Shown here: in pieces, positions 11,692 to 21,508 of the stretch
How the letters are laid out: every line of letters starts with the position of its first letter
Numbering within the stretch: position 1 is the first letter of the stretch
Source: Deinococcus radiophilus
Lineage (GTDB): Bacteria > Deinococcota > Deinococci > Deinococcales > Deinococcaceae
Assembly: GCF_020889625.1 (NCBI RefSeq)
Contig: NZ_CP086380.1
Span: forward strand, 2,088,001 to 2,152,000
DNA: 64,000 nt
Direction: 5' to 3'
The notes under the pieces: model-generated
The model's database searches: none
What the model was told of the DNA's origin: nothing
What the model saw: the letters and a program-made list of their open reading frames with translations, nothing else
Position numbers and translations under genes: made by a program

Positions 11692-12744
11692 TCAGACCAC
11701 CGGCAGGGGATCCAGCACCCCAAAGTCGCTCATGGTCACCACACTGATGCGGCCAGCTACGTTGCGGCTCAGTTCGCGCAGGGTCTGAGCGGCCACCGAC
11801 TGCGGGTGGGCAATCACGGCAGGTACACCGGCATCGGCATCCTGGCGCACTTCGGGGTCCAGCGGGATTTCGCCCAGCACATCCAGCCCCAGCCCACGTG
11901 CGCCGCCGCGCCCGAACAGGTCGTAGGTGTGCCCGGTATCAGGAGCCACGAAGTAGCTCATATTCTCGGCCACGCCCAGGACCGGCACACTGGCCTTGTG
12001 GAACATGTCCACCGCGCGGGTGGCGTCAATCAGGGCCACGTCCTGCGGCGTGGTCACGATCAGAGCGCCCGTCACCTTGACCGACTGGGTGATGGAGAGC
12101 TGCACATCGCCGGTCCCTGGTGGCAGGTCAATAATCAGGTAGTCCAGGTTTCCCCAATCGGCATCTTTCAGAAACTGCCCAATAGCACTGTGCAGCATTG
12201 GGCCGCGCCAGACCAGCGCCTGACCCGCTTTGGTCAGGTTGGCCATGGAGATAAAGCGGATGCCGTGCGCCTCAATGGGCATCATGTGGCGCTGCTCGTT
12301 GGCGGTGATGCGTGCGCCAGCCTGGCCCAGCATGTGCGCCACACTGGGACCATACACGTCGGCGTCCAGCAGGCCTACCCGGGCACCGTCCAGCGCCAGC
12401 GACACCGCCACGTTGACGGCCACGTTGCTTTTGCCTACGCCACCCTTACCGCTGCCCACCAGAATCACGTGCTTAACGCCTGGCAGTGGGAGTTGCTGGG
12501 TCGTCCTCACCTGCGCCCCGAATGTGACCTGCACGTCCTGAATGCCATCTACGGCCATGACGGCGCGGCGTACATCGTTCTCGATGGTGCCTTTCAGCGG
12601 GCAAGCGGGGGTGGTCAGGTTGACCTTGATCGCCGCCACGCCAGCTTCGACCCTGACACTCTCGATCATGCCCAGGCTCACCAGGTCCTGATGCAGCTCC
12701 GGATCGTTGACGGTCGACAGGGCGGCCATGACTGCGTCTTGCAT
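11692..12744 (-). CDS. Mrp/ApbC-type P-loop ATPase (iron-sulfur carrier family), lacking CxxC
   Basis: 350 residues. An N-terminal MIP18/DUF59 domain (about residues 1-85, ALSTVNDPELHQDLVSLGMI) is followed by the deviant Walker A GSGKGGVGKSNVAVN, the DADVYGPSVAHMLG segment and LIIDLPPGTGDVQLSI. These proteins dimerise and carry a [4Fe-4S] cluster to apoproteins. The cluster-bridging CPxC normally follows ENMSYF; here the text is ENMSYFVAPDTGHTYDLFGRGG, without cysteine. The gene is first in an operon with a SufR-like regulator. Fold is certain; cluster carriage is uncertain. Confidence 0.88.
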   Translation of the reverse strand: MQDAVMAALSTVNDPELHQDLVSLGMIESVRVEAGVAAIKVNLTTPACPLKGTIENDVRRAVMAVDGIQDVQVTFGAQVRTTQQLPLPGVKHVILVGSGKGGVGKSNVAVNVAVSLALDGARVGLLDADVYGPSVAHMLGQAGARITANEQRHMMPIEAHGIRFISMANLTKAGQALVWRGPMLHSAIGQFLKDADWGNLDYLIIDLPPGTGDVQLSITQSVKVTGALIVTTPQDVALIDATRAVDMFHKASVPVLGVAENMSYFVAPDTGHTYDLFGRGGARGLGLDVLGEIPLDPEVRQDADAGVPAVIAHPQSVAAQTLRELSRNVAGRISVVTMSDFGVLDPLPVV

Positions 12745-12842
12745 AACCTCCTCTTTAGCGCACCTTTAACCGCCAGGGCAAGGAGTCGGCTCACAGTGCC
12801 TTTTTTGAAGCAGTCATGGCCTGGGGACCTGCCGGCAGGCAA

Positions 12843-12874
12843 AAGCCCCCGCAGCGGTGAGGCTCCGGGGGCTT
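12843..12874 (-). terminator. Terminator of the sodium:alanine symporter gene
   Basis: AAGCCCCCG (12843-12851) pairs with CGGGGGCTT (12866-12874). On the minus strand it is followed by TTTTGCC. It lies 38 bp past the symporter stop codon. Confidence 0.8.
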
Positions 12875-12911
12875 GCGGGACAATTGGGCTCAGTGGGTCA
12901 GGGGTTGAGCG

Positions 12912-14519
12912 TCAGTCCCCTGATCCAGCGTAAGAGTCGCGGTACTTGGGAATCCGCCCACTTTTGAGGTCGGCCTCGTACTCGGCCAGTTCGCGCTTGA
13001 CCACCGGGGCCAGCAGGTACAGACCGATCAGGTTGGGGATGCTCATGAAGAACAGCAGCGAGTCGCTAAGGTCAATCACGGCCCCCAGGCTCATGGTGGC
13101 GCCCAGCACGGTAGCCAGCAGGAAAACCACCTGGAAGACGCGCTCGGCAACTGGGGATTCCCCGAACAGGTAGCCCACGGCCTTTTGACCGTAGTAGGCG
13201 TACCCCAGAATCGTCGAAATAGCGAACAGTACCACCGAGATGGTCAGGATCCAGCCGAACCACTCGAAGCCGCCCTGCGTGAAGGCCGCCGAGGTCATCT
13301 GCACGCCCTCGTAGCCCTGATTCCATACGCCAGTGATGATCAGCGTCAGGGCCGTCATGGTGCAGATCACCACAGTGTCGATAAACGGTTCCAGCAGGGC
13401 AACGTAGCCCTCGGTGATAGGACGGCTGGTTTTTACGGCACTGTGGGCCACCGCTGCCGAGCCGATGCCAGCCTCGTTGGAGAAGGTGGCGCGGCGAATT
13501 CCCTGAATCATCACGCCGATGATGCCGCCGGTGATGCCTTCGGGCGAAAAGGCCCCGTCAATAATCGCGCCGAATGCTGCGGGAATCTGGGTAAAGTTGC
13601 TGCCCAGGATAAACAGGCAAGCCGCCACGTATATCGCCGCCATAAAGGGCACCAGGCGTGAGGTGACAGCAGCGATCTGGGTGATGCCGCCGATAATTAC
13701 GGCCCCCACGAGGGCCGCGATGACCATGCCGAAGGCCCAGCCGTACCCGGCCAGCGGGCTGGCGTCGCCGCCGGTGGCTCCGACGATTTGCGAGAAGGCC
13801 TGGTTGCTCTGGAACATGTTGCCGCCGCCCAGTGAGCCGCCGATTAATCCGACGGCGAACATCACCGCCAGCGCACTGCCCAGGCCCACCATACCGCGCT
13901 CGGCCAGACCCCTTTTGAGGTAGTACATCGGCCCGCCCGAGACGGTGCCGTCGGGACGCTCGGTGCGGTACTTGACGCCCAGGGTACATTCGGTGAACTT
14001 GGTCGCCATGCCCAGCAGCCCCGCCAGGATCATCCAGAACGTCGCGCCAGGCCCACCTAACCCGATTGCGACCGCGACCCCGGCGATGTTGCCCAGGCCC
14101 ACTGTCGAGCTGACAGCGGTGGTCAGCGCCTGAAAGTGGGTGATCTGCCCGGGGCTGTCCTCAAAGGTGGACGAGTAGCGCCCGCGTACCAGATCAATCC
14201 CGTGCTTGAACCCACGGAAGTTGATAAAGCCGAGGTACAACGTGAAAAAGATGGCGGCGGTCAGCAGCCACACCACGATGAGAGGCAAGGAGGTGCCGGC
14301 CACCGGCACCGAGTAGAAAATGACGCTGGCAATCGCGTTGCTGATCGGCGAGAGGACATTGTTGATCTGCTCGTCAATGCCGATTGGCCCACCAGCAGTC
14401 GCTGCGGCCGAAGCCTGCCCGGCCAGGGCCAGTCCAGCGAGGGGGAGTGTCAGATGCCCGGCCAGTCCTGGTGGCCATGGAAAACCGGCATGCGGTGAAT
14501 TATTCAATTTCTTTTGCAT
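12912..14519 (-). CDS. Sodium:alanine symporter family (AGCS) transporter
   Basis: 535 residues, polytopic inner-membrane protein. Family signatures are present: [23 protein letters not shown], the [11 protein letters not shown] loop, [16 protein letters not shown] and FEPFIDT-like [18 protein letters not shown]. It is predicted to import alanine or glycine with sodium. The first about 35 residues form a hydrophobic, signal-like stretch before the core. AAGG lies about 8 nt before the ATG. The 250-bp gap upstream (14520-14770) is AT-rich and holds its promoter region; nothing else is recognisable there. Confidence 0.93.
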   Translation of the reverse strand: MQKKLNNSPHAGFPWPPGLAGHLTLPLAGLALAGQASAAATAGGPIGIDEQINNVLSPISNAIASVIFYSVPVAGTSLPLIVVWLLTAAIFFTLYLGFINFRGFKHGIDLVRGRYSSTFEDSPGQITHFQALTTAVSSTVGLGNIAGVAVAIGLGGPGATFWMILAGLLGMATKFTECTLGVKYRTERPDGTVSGGPMYYLKRGLAERGMVGLGSALAVMFAVGLIGGSLGGGNMFQSNQAFSQIVGATGGDASPLAGYGWAFGMVIAALVGAVIIGGITQIAAVTSRLVPFMAAIYVAACLFILGSNFTQIPAAFGAIIDGAFSPEGITGGIIGVMIQGIRRATFSNEAGIGSAAVAHSAVKTSRPITEGYVALLEPFIDTVVICTMTALTLIITGVWNQGYEGVQMTSAAFTQGGFEWFGWILTISVVLFAISTILGYAYYGQKAVGYLFGESPVAERVFQVVFLLATVLGATMSLGAVIDLSDSLLFFMSIPNLIGLYLLAPVVKRELAEYEADLKSGRIPKYRDSYAGSGD

Positions 14520-14770
14520 AGTTAAACCTTACCCTATGCAGCCGAAATTGTGAACCGTAAATAAGTACAGAGGTTAAGGAAATGAGAGAAAAAAATCTAT
14601 TCTCAGGAACTACTTTTCTGCGGCTGCGGCAGACTTTGGGCAAGGTGATTAGTATCTGAATGGATAGTTTGGATGTATAAGACAGAGGTTCTACACCCTC
14701 TCCGTATGTTTATGCTGGATGCGTTACATCTGAACAGCAGAGGGTAAAGAAGAACCACGGCCTGTGGTGG

Positions 14771-15286
14771 CTAGGGGCGCGGCGAGCTTGAAGGGCCCGA
14801 AAGAAGGCCAGGAAGAGCCGTGAGCAACTGCTCGGCACTCAGGGTCAGTTCGGTCGAGTCTTCTTCGCGGTGGGCAAAGCGGATTTTGCCATCTGCGCCG
14901 ATCACAAAAGTCGCGCGGTAGGTCTGTCCGCGTTCAGGGCAGTCGGCGCCGTACAGTTGTGCGGCACTCAGGGTCATGTCCGATAGCAGCGGTACCTGCA
15001 AGCCCAGCTCACGGCTCCAGGCCCGGTGGGTGTAGACCGAATCGCGGCTGACACAGAGTACGTCAGCTCCCAGATCATCAAAGTCAGCGGCCAGACGACT
15101 GAAGGCCGGGACATGGTTGCTGCAAGTCGGGCTGAAGTCCAGGGGGTAAAAGACCAGTACGGTGGCCCGGCCTGCGGCAGCGTAGCTGCTGAGGGTGACG
15201 GGTTGCCAGTTGCCGGTCGGGAAGACGGCGTTCAGCGTGAAATCAGGGGCGCTTTGATGAAGTAGCGGTTGGGGGAAATCGCTCAT
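14771..15286 (-). CDS. Peroxiredoxin, AhpC/TSA (BCP-like) family
   Basis: 171 residues from MSDF. A thioredoxin-fold peroxidase: APDFTLNAVFP, then FYPLDFSPTCSNHVPAF with the peroxidatic Cys of the PxxxTxxC motif, and DVLCVSRDSVYTHRAW. A second cysteine in YGADCPERGQTYRATFVI may act in resolution. Predicted to reduce peroxides in the cytoplasm with thiol donors. I preferred the inner ATG over the one two codons earlier; the choice is not strongly supported. Confidence 0.9.
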   Translation of the reverse strand: MSDFPQPLLHQSAPDFTLNAVFPTGNWQPVTLSSYAAAGRATVLVFYPLDFSPTCSNHVPAFSRLAADFDDLGADVLCVSRDSVYTHRAWSRELGLQVPLLSDMTLSAAQLYGADCPERGQTYRATFVIGADGKIRFAHREEDSTELTLSAEQLLTALPGLLSGPSSSPRP

Positions 15287-15423
15287 GAACAATATTCAAG
15301 CATGCCTATTCTTTGTTCTTGGTTCAATTTGATACAGGGGCGCAGGGCAGCCGTGTGAGGGCGTGATGTCTTGCTGTGCAGGTGGCTGACCCATGCCTGT
15401 CAGGCTTCGCCTAAGCTGAGGCT

Positions 15424-16590
15424 GTGGCGCTTCTGGAACTGTTGATGGTGTTTTTGCGGCTGGGTCTGACCAGTTTCGGGGGGCCAGTGGCACACCTGGG
15501 GTACTTCCAGCATGAGTTTGTGCAGCGCCGCCGCTGGCTGACTGAGGCCCAGTTTGCCGATCTGGTGGCGCTGGCCCAGTTTCTGCCGGGGCCATCCAGC
15601 TCTCAGGTGAACCTGAGCATCGGCTACCTGCGGGCCGGGTTGCCGGGAGCGTTGCTGGCCTGGGCCGGGTTCACGTTGCCCAGCGTGTTCTTGTTGTGGG
15701 GCTTTGCACTGTGGCTGGGGGCCTGGCCGCAGACTGAATCCGGCTGGCTCAGTGGGCTGAAAGTGGCCGCGGTGGCGGTGGTCGCGCACGCTGTAGCAGG
15801 CATGTGGCGCAGCCTGGTGACCACGCCTTTGCAGCAAGCTCTGGCACTGGGCAGTGCGGCTACCTTGCTGGTGTGGGGCATCCTGGGCGGCAGTCCCTGG
15901 GCGCAGGTGGTGGTGCTCCTGGCCTGTGGTCTGGTGGGCTGGCGCTGGCTGGATGCGCCTCCCGTTACGGCCGCGCCGCTCGGTGGTGGTCCTTCCCGGC
16001 GCACCGGAACCCTCTTGCTGCTGCTGGCCGCCGGATTATTGCTGACCCTTCCGCTGTTGGCAGGGTGGGGGGCTGGCTGGGAGCTGCTGGACTTGACCTA
16101 CCGGGCGGGGGCATTGGTGTTTGGTGGGGGTCATGTGGTGCTGCCACTGCTCCAGTCCGAAATGGTCCCCGGCTGGGTCACCCACACGGACTTTCTGGCT
16201 GGCTACGGTGCAGCCAATGCCGTCCCAGGGCCGCTCTTCACCTTTGCCAGCTATCTTGGGGCAGTGCAACGTCACCTTCCGGCCTGGAGTGGCCTGCTCA
16301 TCGCCACACTGGGGATCTTTCTGCCGGGTGCCCTGCTGATCCTGGGAGCGTTGCCTCACTGGAGCGCCTTGGCGCGGCAGACCTGGGCCCGCCGTGCTCT
16401 GCTGGGGCTGAATGCAGGTGTGGTGGGTCTGCTGCTGGCCGCGCTCTACGATCCAGTCTTTGTAGAAGGGGTGCGCGGTCCAGGTCATCTGGCGTTGGCC
16501 CTGCTGACCTACGCGGCACTGAGCGTGGCCCGCCTGCCAGCCTGGGCCGCAGTGTTGGCCTGTGCAGCGCTGGGCTGGGCGTTCGTGTAG
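15424..16590 (+). CDS. chrA: Chromate transporter ChrA (long, two-domain form)
   Basis: 388 residues. Two homologous CHR halves, each with a conserved start: LTSFGGPVAHLGYFQHEFVQRR with FLPGPSSSQ in the first, and FGGGHVVLPLLQSEMV with YGAANAVPGPLFTFASYLGA in the second. Many hydrophobic segments mark it as an inner-membrane protein. ChrA exports chromate; some homologs have other anion roles. It starts with GTG 6 nt after TAAGCT (15412-15417), so it is probably leaderless. It converges on the HRDC gene across a shared hairpin. Confidence 0.93.
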   Translation: MALLELLMVFLRLGLTSFGGPVAHLGYFQHEFVQRRRWLTEAQFADLVALAQFLPGPSSSQVNLSIGYLRAGLPGALLAWAGFTLPSVFLLWGFALWLGAWPQTESGWLSGLKVAAVAVVAHAVAGMWRSLVTTPLQQALALGSAATLLVWGILGGSPWAQVVVLLACGLVGWRWLDAPPVTAAPLGGGPSRRTGTLLLLLAAGLLLTLPLLAGWGAGWELLDLTYRAGALVFGGGHVVLPLLQSEMVPGWVTHTDFLAGYGAANAVPGPLFTFASYLGAVQRHLPAWSGLLIATLGIFLPGALLILGALPHWSALARQTWARRALLGLNAGVVGLLLAALYDPVFVEGVRGPGHLALALLTYAALSVARLPAWAAVLACAALGWAFV

Positions 16591-16605
16591 ACATAGACCA
16601 AAAAA

Positions 16606-16637
16606 ATTTCCTCTTCGCCTGTCTGGGAAGAGGAAAT
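16606..16637 (-). terminator. Terminator between chrA and the HRDC gene
   Basis: ATTTCCTCTTC (16606-16616) pairs over 11 bp with GAAGAGGAAAT (16627-16637). The A run at 16600-16606 gives a seven-base U tract on the minus strand, so it mainly serves the HRDC gene. Confidence 0.88.
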
Positions 16638-16656
16638 GCACTGAGAATTGGGCTGA

Positions 16657-18273
16657 CTAGCGCCGCTTCTGCTCGCCGCGCACCACTTGCAGAATCGCCT
16701 CGCCGTATTTACTCAGGCGGGCTGGACCCATGCCCTTGATGCTGGCCAGATCGTCCTGGGTATAGGGAACCTGACGGGCAATCTCGGCCAGGGTAGCGTT
16801 GCTGGCCACAATAAAGCGGCTGATCTCCTGACGGCTGGCCTCGGCATTTCGCCAGTCACGCAGGCGGGCAAAGACAGTCGCCTGCTCTTCTGAGAGGTCA
16901 GCGGCGGGGTCGGGGCGCTGGGCCGCGTCTTGTACGGTCGGCAGATCCGGAGCCAGCGGCGTCAGGGGAGCGGCGTCACTGACTTCGGTGCGTTCTGGGT
17001 TGCTCTGTTCAGCAGGGCGGGAGTCTGGCTTTTTGCGGTTCTGGCCGTCCCTGCCCCTATTACGGGTGTTCTCCTGTGGAACTGGCGCGGCTGGTTGGTG
17101 TGTAGTGCTGGGCTGTGATGGAACCGGTGTCGGTCCGGACAAGTCTTCATTTGGGGTGGCCTGGGTAGATGACCGGGCCGGAGCCTCAAAGACAAAGCGG
17201 TCCAGGCTGGACTGCGGGGGCCGGGGCGGTTCAGAGCGCTCGGTCCGCTGAAAACGCCGGGTGTCCTGCTGGCGCTGGTCCTGGCGTCTGTGACCGCGTT
17301 GAGGGTCTAGCCGGGCTTCACGGGGCTGCTGTTCCCTGGTCTGCCCTTCCCGAGGCCGAGATTCCTGCTCGGTGGATGCTGGCGTCTGCAGTGCTGCCTC
17401 GTGAGGTTCGGACCTTCTCTCCTGGCGTGGCGTCGTTTGTTCCCTGGTGCGGCTCTGGTGCATTTCTCCGCGCAGCAGTTCACGCACCTGCCGGGCATCG
17501 GCCAGGCCAGGCGTGAGGATGACCCCACCCATGACGGCCCGCGCAGCAGGCAGTACGCCGCCCAGTGGGGCTGCTGTGGTGGCCGCAGCTTCGGGGGGGA
17601 GCAGCAGGGCCGTAGGTCCCAGCGGGAGAGCGCGGCCCTGCATCTGACCTTCAAGGCTGCTCACGGTTTGGGCCGCGCGGGCCAGTCGCAGGGGCAGGGT
17701 CGCCACGTCGCGCAGGGCCAGGGCCACCGTCAGGTCAGCGGCAGCAGGAGCGGCGGCGCGTGGGCGCTCGCCCAGGCCGAACAGCAGGGCCAGCTCCTCG
17801 GCAGCGAACCCGGTCAGGGTGGCCGCGTGGTGGTAGGTCAGCAGATCTGCGCCCAACTGTAACCACTGACCACCGGGGGCCAGCGTGGTGTCCACGATGA
17901 CCCGCACTCCAGCCCGCTGGGCCCGCTGAATGTCTTCGGTTTGGGGCTCCAGCAGCCAGACCGCCCCTGCACCCTGCCAGTCCCCCTCCAAACCAGCGGC
18001 GGCCAACCCTGCTTCGGCCAGCAGGTTACGGCGCACGGGCAGGCGGGGGTCCAGCCGCAGCACTCCAGCCCCCAGGATGGACCGGAGCTGCTGGGCCAGG
18101 GCTTGTTCACCGGCCAGGGTCAGGCCCCAGTCGGCACCTTCCAAGTCGGCGAGGGCCTGCTCCAGCCGGGTGTGGGCATCACCGCGCTCGGTATGCAGCG
18201 AAATCAGGCGGGTGTCAGGGCGCGCCCGGCGCCCGGCACTGCTTGCCCCAGAAAGAGAATCAGCGTTCGTCAT
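16657..18273 (-). CDS. HRDC-domain protein fused to a degenerate PLP (cystathionine synthase-like) fold
   Basis: 538 residues in three parts. Residues about 25-280 follow a Cys/Met-metabolism PLP enzyme: HTRLEQALADLEGA, VIVDTTLAP and GADLLTYHHAATLTGF align with the usual HTRLE..LA.LEG, DNTFATP and GADIVVHSATKYLNGH. The PLP lysine position is Ala150/151, so it is unlikely to be an enzyme. Residues about 280-460 are a Gln/Arg/Pro-rich linker. Residues about 460-525 are an HRDC domain (RDWRNAEASRQEISRFIVASNATLAEIA), a nucleic-acid-binding module of RecQ helicases and RNase D. CACAAT lies 7 nt before the ATG. A nucleic-acid role is inferred. Confidence 0.85.
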   Translation of the reverse strand: MTNADSLSGASSAGRRARPDTRLISLHTERGDAHTRLEQALADLEGADWGLTLAGEQALAQQLRSILGAGVLRLDPRLPVRRNLLAEAGLAAAGLEGDWQGAGAVWLLEPQTEDIQRAQRAGVRVIVDTTLAPGGQWLQLGADLLTYHHAATLTGFAAEELALLFGLGERPRAAAPAAADLTVALALRDVATLPLRLARAAQTVSSLEGQMQGRALPLGPTALLLPPEAAATTAAPLGGVLPAARAVMGGVILTPGLADARQVRELLRGEMHQSRTREQTTPRQERRSEPHEAALQTPASTEQESRPREGQTREQQPREARLDPQRGHRRQDQRQQDTRRFQRTERSEPPRPPQSSLDRFVFEAPARSSTQATPNEDLSGPTPVPSQPSTTHQPAAPVPQENTRNRGRDGQNRKKPDSRPAEQSNPERTEVSDAAPLTPLAPDLPTVQDAAQRPDPAADLSEEQATVFARLRDWRNAEASRQEISRFIVASNATLAEIARQVPYTQDDLASIKGMGPARLSKYGEAILQVVRGEQKRR

Positions 18274-18366
18274 ACCGCCTATTGTGCCGCAAGTGTAGCG
18301 GCAACGCGCAAAGCGACATGGTGTTACGCCGGTCCCAATGACGAGCCATGTGGTTCCGGCTGGTTG

Positions 18367-19065
18367 TCAGCGTGGCTTGGGCGGTGCTTCGCCGTCTTGC
18401 TCAGACTCGCGGCGCTTGCGGATGCGGTAGGTCAGCAGGTCGGCATACATGCGGGTGCGGTACACCATGCCCCTGACCAGACCGCGCTTTTTTTCCTTCA
18501 GCACCTGGCCCATATCCGGCAGTTCCACGTAGTCCCAGCGCAGCCCAGTGCGCTCCAGATGTTCGGTAATGGCAGGTTCGGGCCAGCGTTCTTGCTTCAG
18601 TCGGGGCACGCTCAGCAGCCACTCGCGGCGGCAGGCCCGCTGACCACTCAGCTGTGGGGTCAGGCGGTTGCCCCACTCCGACATGAACTTTCCCCCCTCA
18701 AACACCCCGATGGTCATGTCCAGTTCCCCGCGGATCACCGGGGCCGCCAGTCTGTGAAGGTGTTCAGGGGTCATGCCCGTCAGGTCTGCGTCCAACATGA
18801 TGACCCATTCGGCCTGTGAGGCGTTCAGACCCGCGTAAAGTGCCGCCCCCTTGCCGCCGTTGGGTTGCAGGTCAACGACCCTGGCCCCGGCAGCCTGAGC
18901 GGCAGCGACCGTCAGGTCTGTGCTGCCATCCGACACCACCCAGACTTCTGGGGTGTACTGCAGGGCCGTCTGCGCCACACTGGCCACGGTGGCCGCCTCG
19001 TTGAATGCCGGAATAATGACGGCCACCGCAGGCTGACTAGGAGAGGACGGGGCTGGCTGACTCAT
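18367..19065 (-). CDS. Family 2 glycosyltransferase
   Basis: 232 residues. A GT-A fold: AVIIPAFNEAATVASVAQTA, WVVSDGSTDLT, LQPNGGKGAALYAGL and the metal-binding DADLTG motif. The C-terminal part (YVELPDMGQVLKEKKRGLVRG) resembles polyprenyl-phosphate-sugar or lipid-linked transferases of this family. No transmembrane segment is obvious. It sits behind the HRDC gene but with a separate promoter-like sequence. Donor and acceptor unknown. Confidence 0.85.
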   Translation of the reverse strand: MSQPAPSSPSQPAVAVIIPAFNEAATVASVAQTALQYTPEVWVVSDGSTDLTVAAAQAAGARVVDLQPNGGKGAALYAGLNASQAEWVIMLDADLTGMTPEHLHRLAAPVIRGELDMTIGVFEGGKFMSEWGNRLTPQLSGQRACRREWLLSVPRLKQERWPEPAITEHLERTGLRWDYVELPDMGQVLKEKKRGLVRGMVYRTRMYADLLTYRIRKRRESEQDGEAPPKPR

Positions 19066-19085
19066 GGTGCCGCCAGTCTAGTGTA

Positions 19086-19468
19086 ATTGTGGCCTGGTGC
19101 AGGCTGATGCGGTTCCAGGCCCATCCGCTGTCTCCCAATTCTCATTCGGCACAGAGGCGTCATGGGCTTGCCCGAAGTCTTTGCCTGCGCAACCAGCGAT
19201 TACACGAACTCAATCACGATATTTTTCTTCTTTCGGGTGACTTTTTTCCTGAAATTCTGATACAGCAGAATGGAACCTTTTCATTTTATGAAGGCATTTT
19301 CATATTCTCATTCTGAAAATGTAACTTGTACCAGGTTCATGGAAGCGTCTGACACGAAAAAATTGTGTGCATCGCCAATACAGAAGACTTGATTTTTCTG
19401 AAAAATGATGCCTGAGTACCGGTTCCATATTTGCGTTTCTCATAGAGACGGGCGACACTATAGAAACC
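19086..19468. other. AT-rich intergenic region upstream of the amidase
   Basis: 383 bp without a convincing gene, markedly richer in A/T than its surroundings between about 19200 and 19400. The right end carries a promoter-like CACTAT 7 nt before the amidase ATG. I see no tRNA, strong terminator or long repeat in it. Confidence 0.6.
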
Positions 19469-21433
19469 ATGAAGTCGCGCGCCCTGTTCCTTTCCACGCT
19501 GCTGGGCGGTGTCGGTTGGGCATCGGCACAGACCGATCCCTTCCAGCGCACCGCTCCCGTTTCTGTGTTACCGGTTCTGTCTGGCAGTGAAAGCGCGGGA
19601 GTTGCGCCGGCTGCCGAGTTGACCCTGGCCCAAGGTCAGACAAGCAGCACCCCCGCCACGCCCGCGACCACTTTCGGTGCCCCACGCAGCAGCGGGCAGC
19701 CGGGTGGAACGCGGGTGGTTTTTGATCTGCCGCAGGGCGCACGCTACGCCCTGGTTCCCAGCTACACTGGCCTGACGGTCCGCGTCGAAGGCGCTACGGT
19801 GCAGCCTGGTTCGCAGGGCGCGCTGGGAGAGGCCGTCACGTCCTACCGTGCTGGCGGTTCACAGGTCACACTGACCACCCCCTACCCGCTGAACGCCGTG
19901 AGTGGCTGGAAGGCCAGTGAGGCCACCATCGCTTCCGGTACCCGCGTGCTGATCCTGGACTTTGGCCCCGCCCTACAGGGGGGCGCCGCTGGCTCAGGCT
20001 TGCAGGCCATGCTGCCGGGTTCCGCCCCGGCGTCTTCTTCTATGGCTGCGGCGCAGACAGCTCCGCTGGCACTGGCCGCCGCTCCAATGGCGCGTGCCGG
20101 TGGCACTCAGGCGCTGGGCCGCAGCAACAGCCCCTATCAGTTGCCCGCTACTCCAGTGCGCCAGACCGAAGCGCCGCTGGTCGTCACCCCGCGCTACACC
20201 ACGCCAGCTGCTGCACCTACGCCTGCTCCGGCCCCCGCAGCTGTAGCGCGCGCCGCCATCCCTGCCACTCCGGCCGAGGCGCCGGGTGACAGTGTCGTAC
20301 ATGCTGTACCTGAAGCCCTGCCGCCTGAACTGGCCAACGCCTCTGGGTACACCGATGCCTCGGACCTGAGTGGCCGTGTGCCGGGTCAGACGGGCAACAA
20401 CACCCTGACCCAGCCACGCGTCGGCAAGAGCCCAGGGATGACCCGTGTGGTGGTGGACCTGCCACCAGGCGCGTCGTACCAGATCATGCCCCAGGGCAGT
20501 GGCCTGAATGTACAGATCAGTGGTGTGCGGGCCCAGGCAGGCGGCGAGAGCAGTGTCAGCCCTGAGCTGAAGTCCTGGGCCTACCGGGCTTCGGGCGGCG
20601 GCATCAGCCTGAGCCTGAGCACCGGAAGTGCAGCGACTGCGGCGCGTGGCTGGCGCGCCTTTTTCCTGCCCCCCAGTGACGGCAGCACGGACCGCTACCG
20701 TCTGGCTATTGACGTGGCTCCCGCACTTGCCAACCTGCGCCCCATTACCAACCCAGAGCGGAACCTGAGCCGCCTGGCCTCCTTGCCTTCCGGGGGCGGC
20801 CTGGCCTATGCCAGCGCGGTCAAGCCACGCGTGGTGCTGGACCCTGGACACGGCGGCAGCGATCCGGGTGCAGTGGGACAGATTCAGGAGAAGAAGCTGG
20901 TGTTGGATGTGGCCCTGCGGACCCGGCAGTTCCTGAACGCAGCGGGCATCGATGTGGTCATGACCCGTGACCGTGACGTCGCCCTGAACGCCAACAAGGC
21001 GACCGATCTGCGGATGCGCGCCAATATGGGTTCGGCCGGGCAGGCCTTCGTGAGCATCCATGCCAACGCCATGCCGGCTTCTACCGCCCTGCGCGGCTTC
21101 GGCATAGAAACCTGGTACAACGCCAACCACCGCCTGTCTCCTGCCTTCGCTACCATCATGCAGAAGAACATGGTAGACGCCAGTGGTGCCTTCTCACGCG
21201 GCATCAAGAACCAGCAGTCACTGGGTGTGTTGCGCACCAACCGCGTTCCGGCTGCCCTGGTAGAGGTCGGCTTCCTGAGCCACCCGGTCGATTCGATCAA
21301 CCTGATGAACCAAAATTATGTGGACCGTGTTGCCCTCGGCATCGCCAAAGGCGTGCACGAATCCCTGCGCACTGGCGTCCATGCGGCACCTTCCGAAGTG
21401 GTGGGTCTGATGCCTACCGCTGTCACCGACTGA
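19469..21433 (+). CDS. N-acetylmuramoyl-L-alanine amidase with two AMIN domains
   Basis: 654 residues. A signal peptide (MKSRALFLSTLLGGVGWASA) sends it to the envelope. Two AMIN-like modules (about residues 70-170 and 325-430, each beginning TRVVFDLPQGARYALVP or TRVVVDLPPGASYQIMP) are joined by a Pro/Ala-rich linker. The Amidase_3 domain (about 450-640) has the zinc and catalytic residues: His in DPGHGGSDPGA, Glu in QEKKLVLDVAL, His in SIHANAMP, Glu in ALVEVGFLSH. It cleaves the glycan-peptide amide bond, likely in cell separation. CACTAT lies 7 nt before the ATG, and a strong hairpin terminates it. Confidence 0.95.
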   Translation: MKSRALFLSTLLGGVGWASAQTDPFQRTAPVSVLPVLSGSESAGVAPAAELTLAQGQTSSTPATPATTFGAPRSSGQPGGTRVVFDLPQGARYALVPSYTGLTVRVEGATVQPGSQGALGEAVTSYRAGGSQVTLTTPYPLNAVSGWKASEATIASGTRVLILDFGPALQGGAAGSGLQAMLPGSAPASSSMAAAQTAPLALAAAPMARAGGTQALGRSNSPYQLPATPVRQTEAPLVVTPRYTTPAAAPTPAPAPAAVARAAIPATPAEAPGDSVVHAVPEALPPELANASGYTDASDLSGRVPGQTGNNTLTQPRVGKSPGMTRVVVDLPPGASYQIMPQGSGLNVQISGVRAQAGGESSVSPELKSWAYRASGGGISLSLSTGSAATAARGWRAFFLPPSDGSTDRYRLAIDVAPALANLRPITNPERNLSRLASLPSGGGLAYASAVKPRVVLDPGHGGSDPGAVGQIQEKKLVLDVALRTRQFLNAAGIDVVMTRDRDVALNANKATDLRMRANMGSAGQAFVSIHANAMPASTALRGFGIETWYNANHRLSPAFATIMQKNMVDASGAFSRGIKNQQSLGVLRTNRVPAALVEVGFLSHPVDSINLMNQNYVDRVALGIAKGVHESLRTGVHAAPSEVVGLMPTAVTD

Positions 21434-21449
21434 GCCCGAAGCAAATTCA

Positions 21450-21485
21450 AAGTGGCGCCGCTGAGGATAGAGCGGCGCCACTTTT
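21450..21485 (+). terminator. Terminator of the amidase gene
   Basis: AAGTGGCGCCGCT (21450-21462) pairs perfectly over 13 bp with AGCGGCGCCACTT (21471-21483), followed by TT. The A bases on the left flank give a weak opposite-strand terminator for the convergent acetyltransferase gene. Confidence 0.88.
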
Positions 21486-21508
21486 CGCTTTCTGGTTGTG
21501 GGAGTGGT

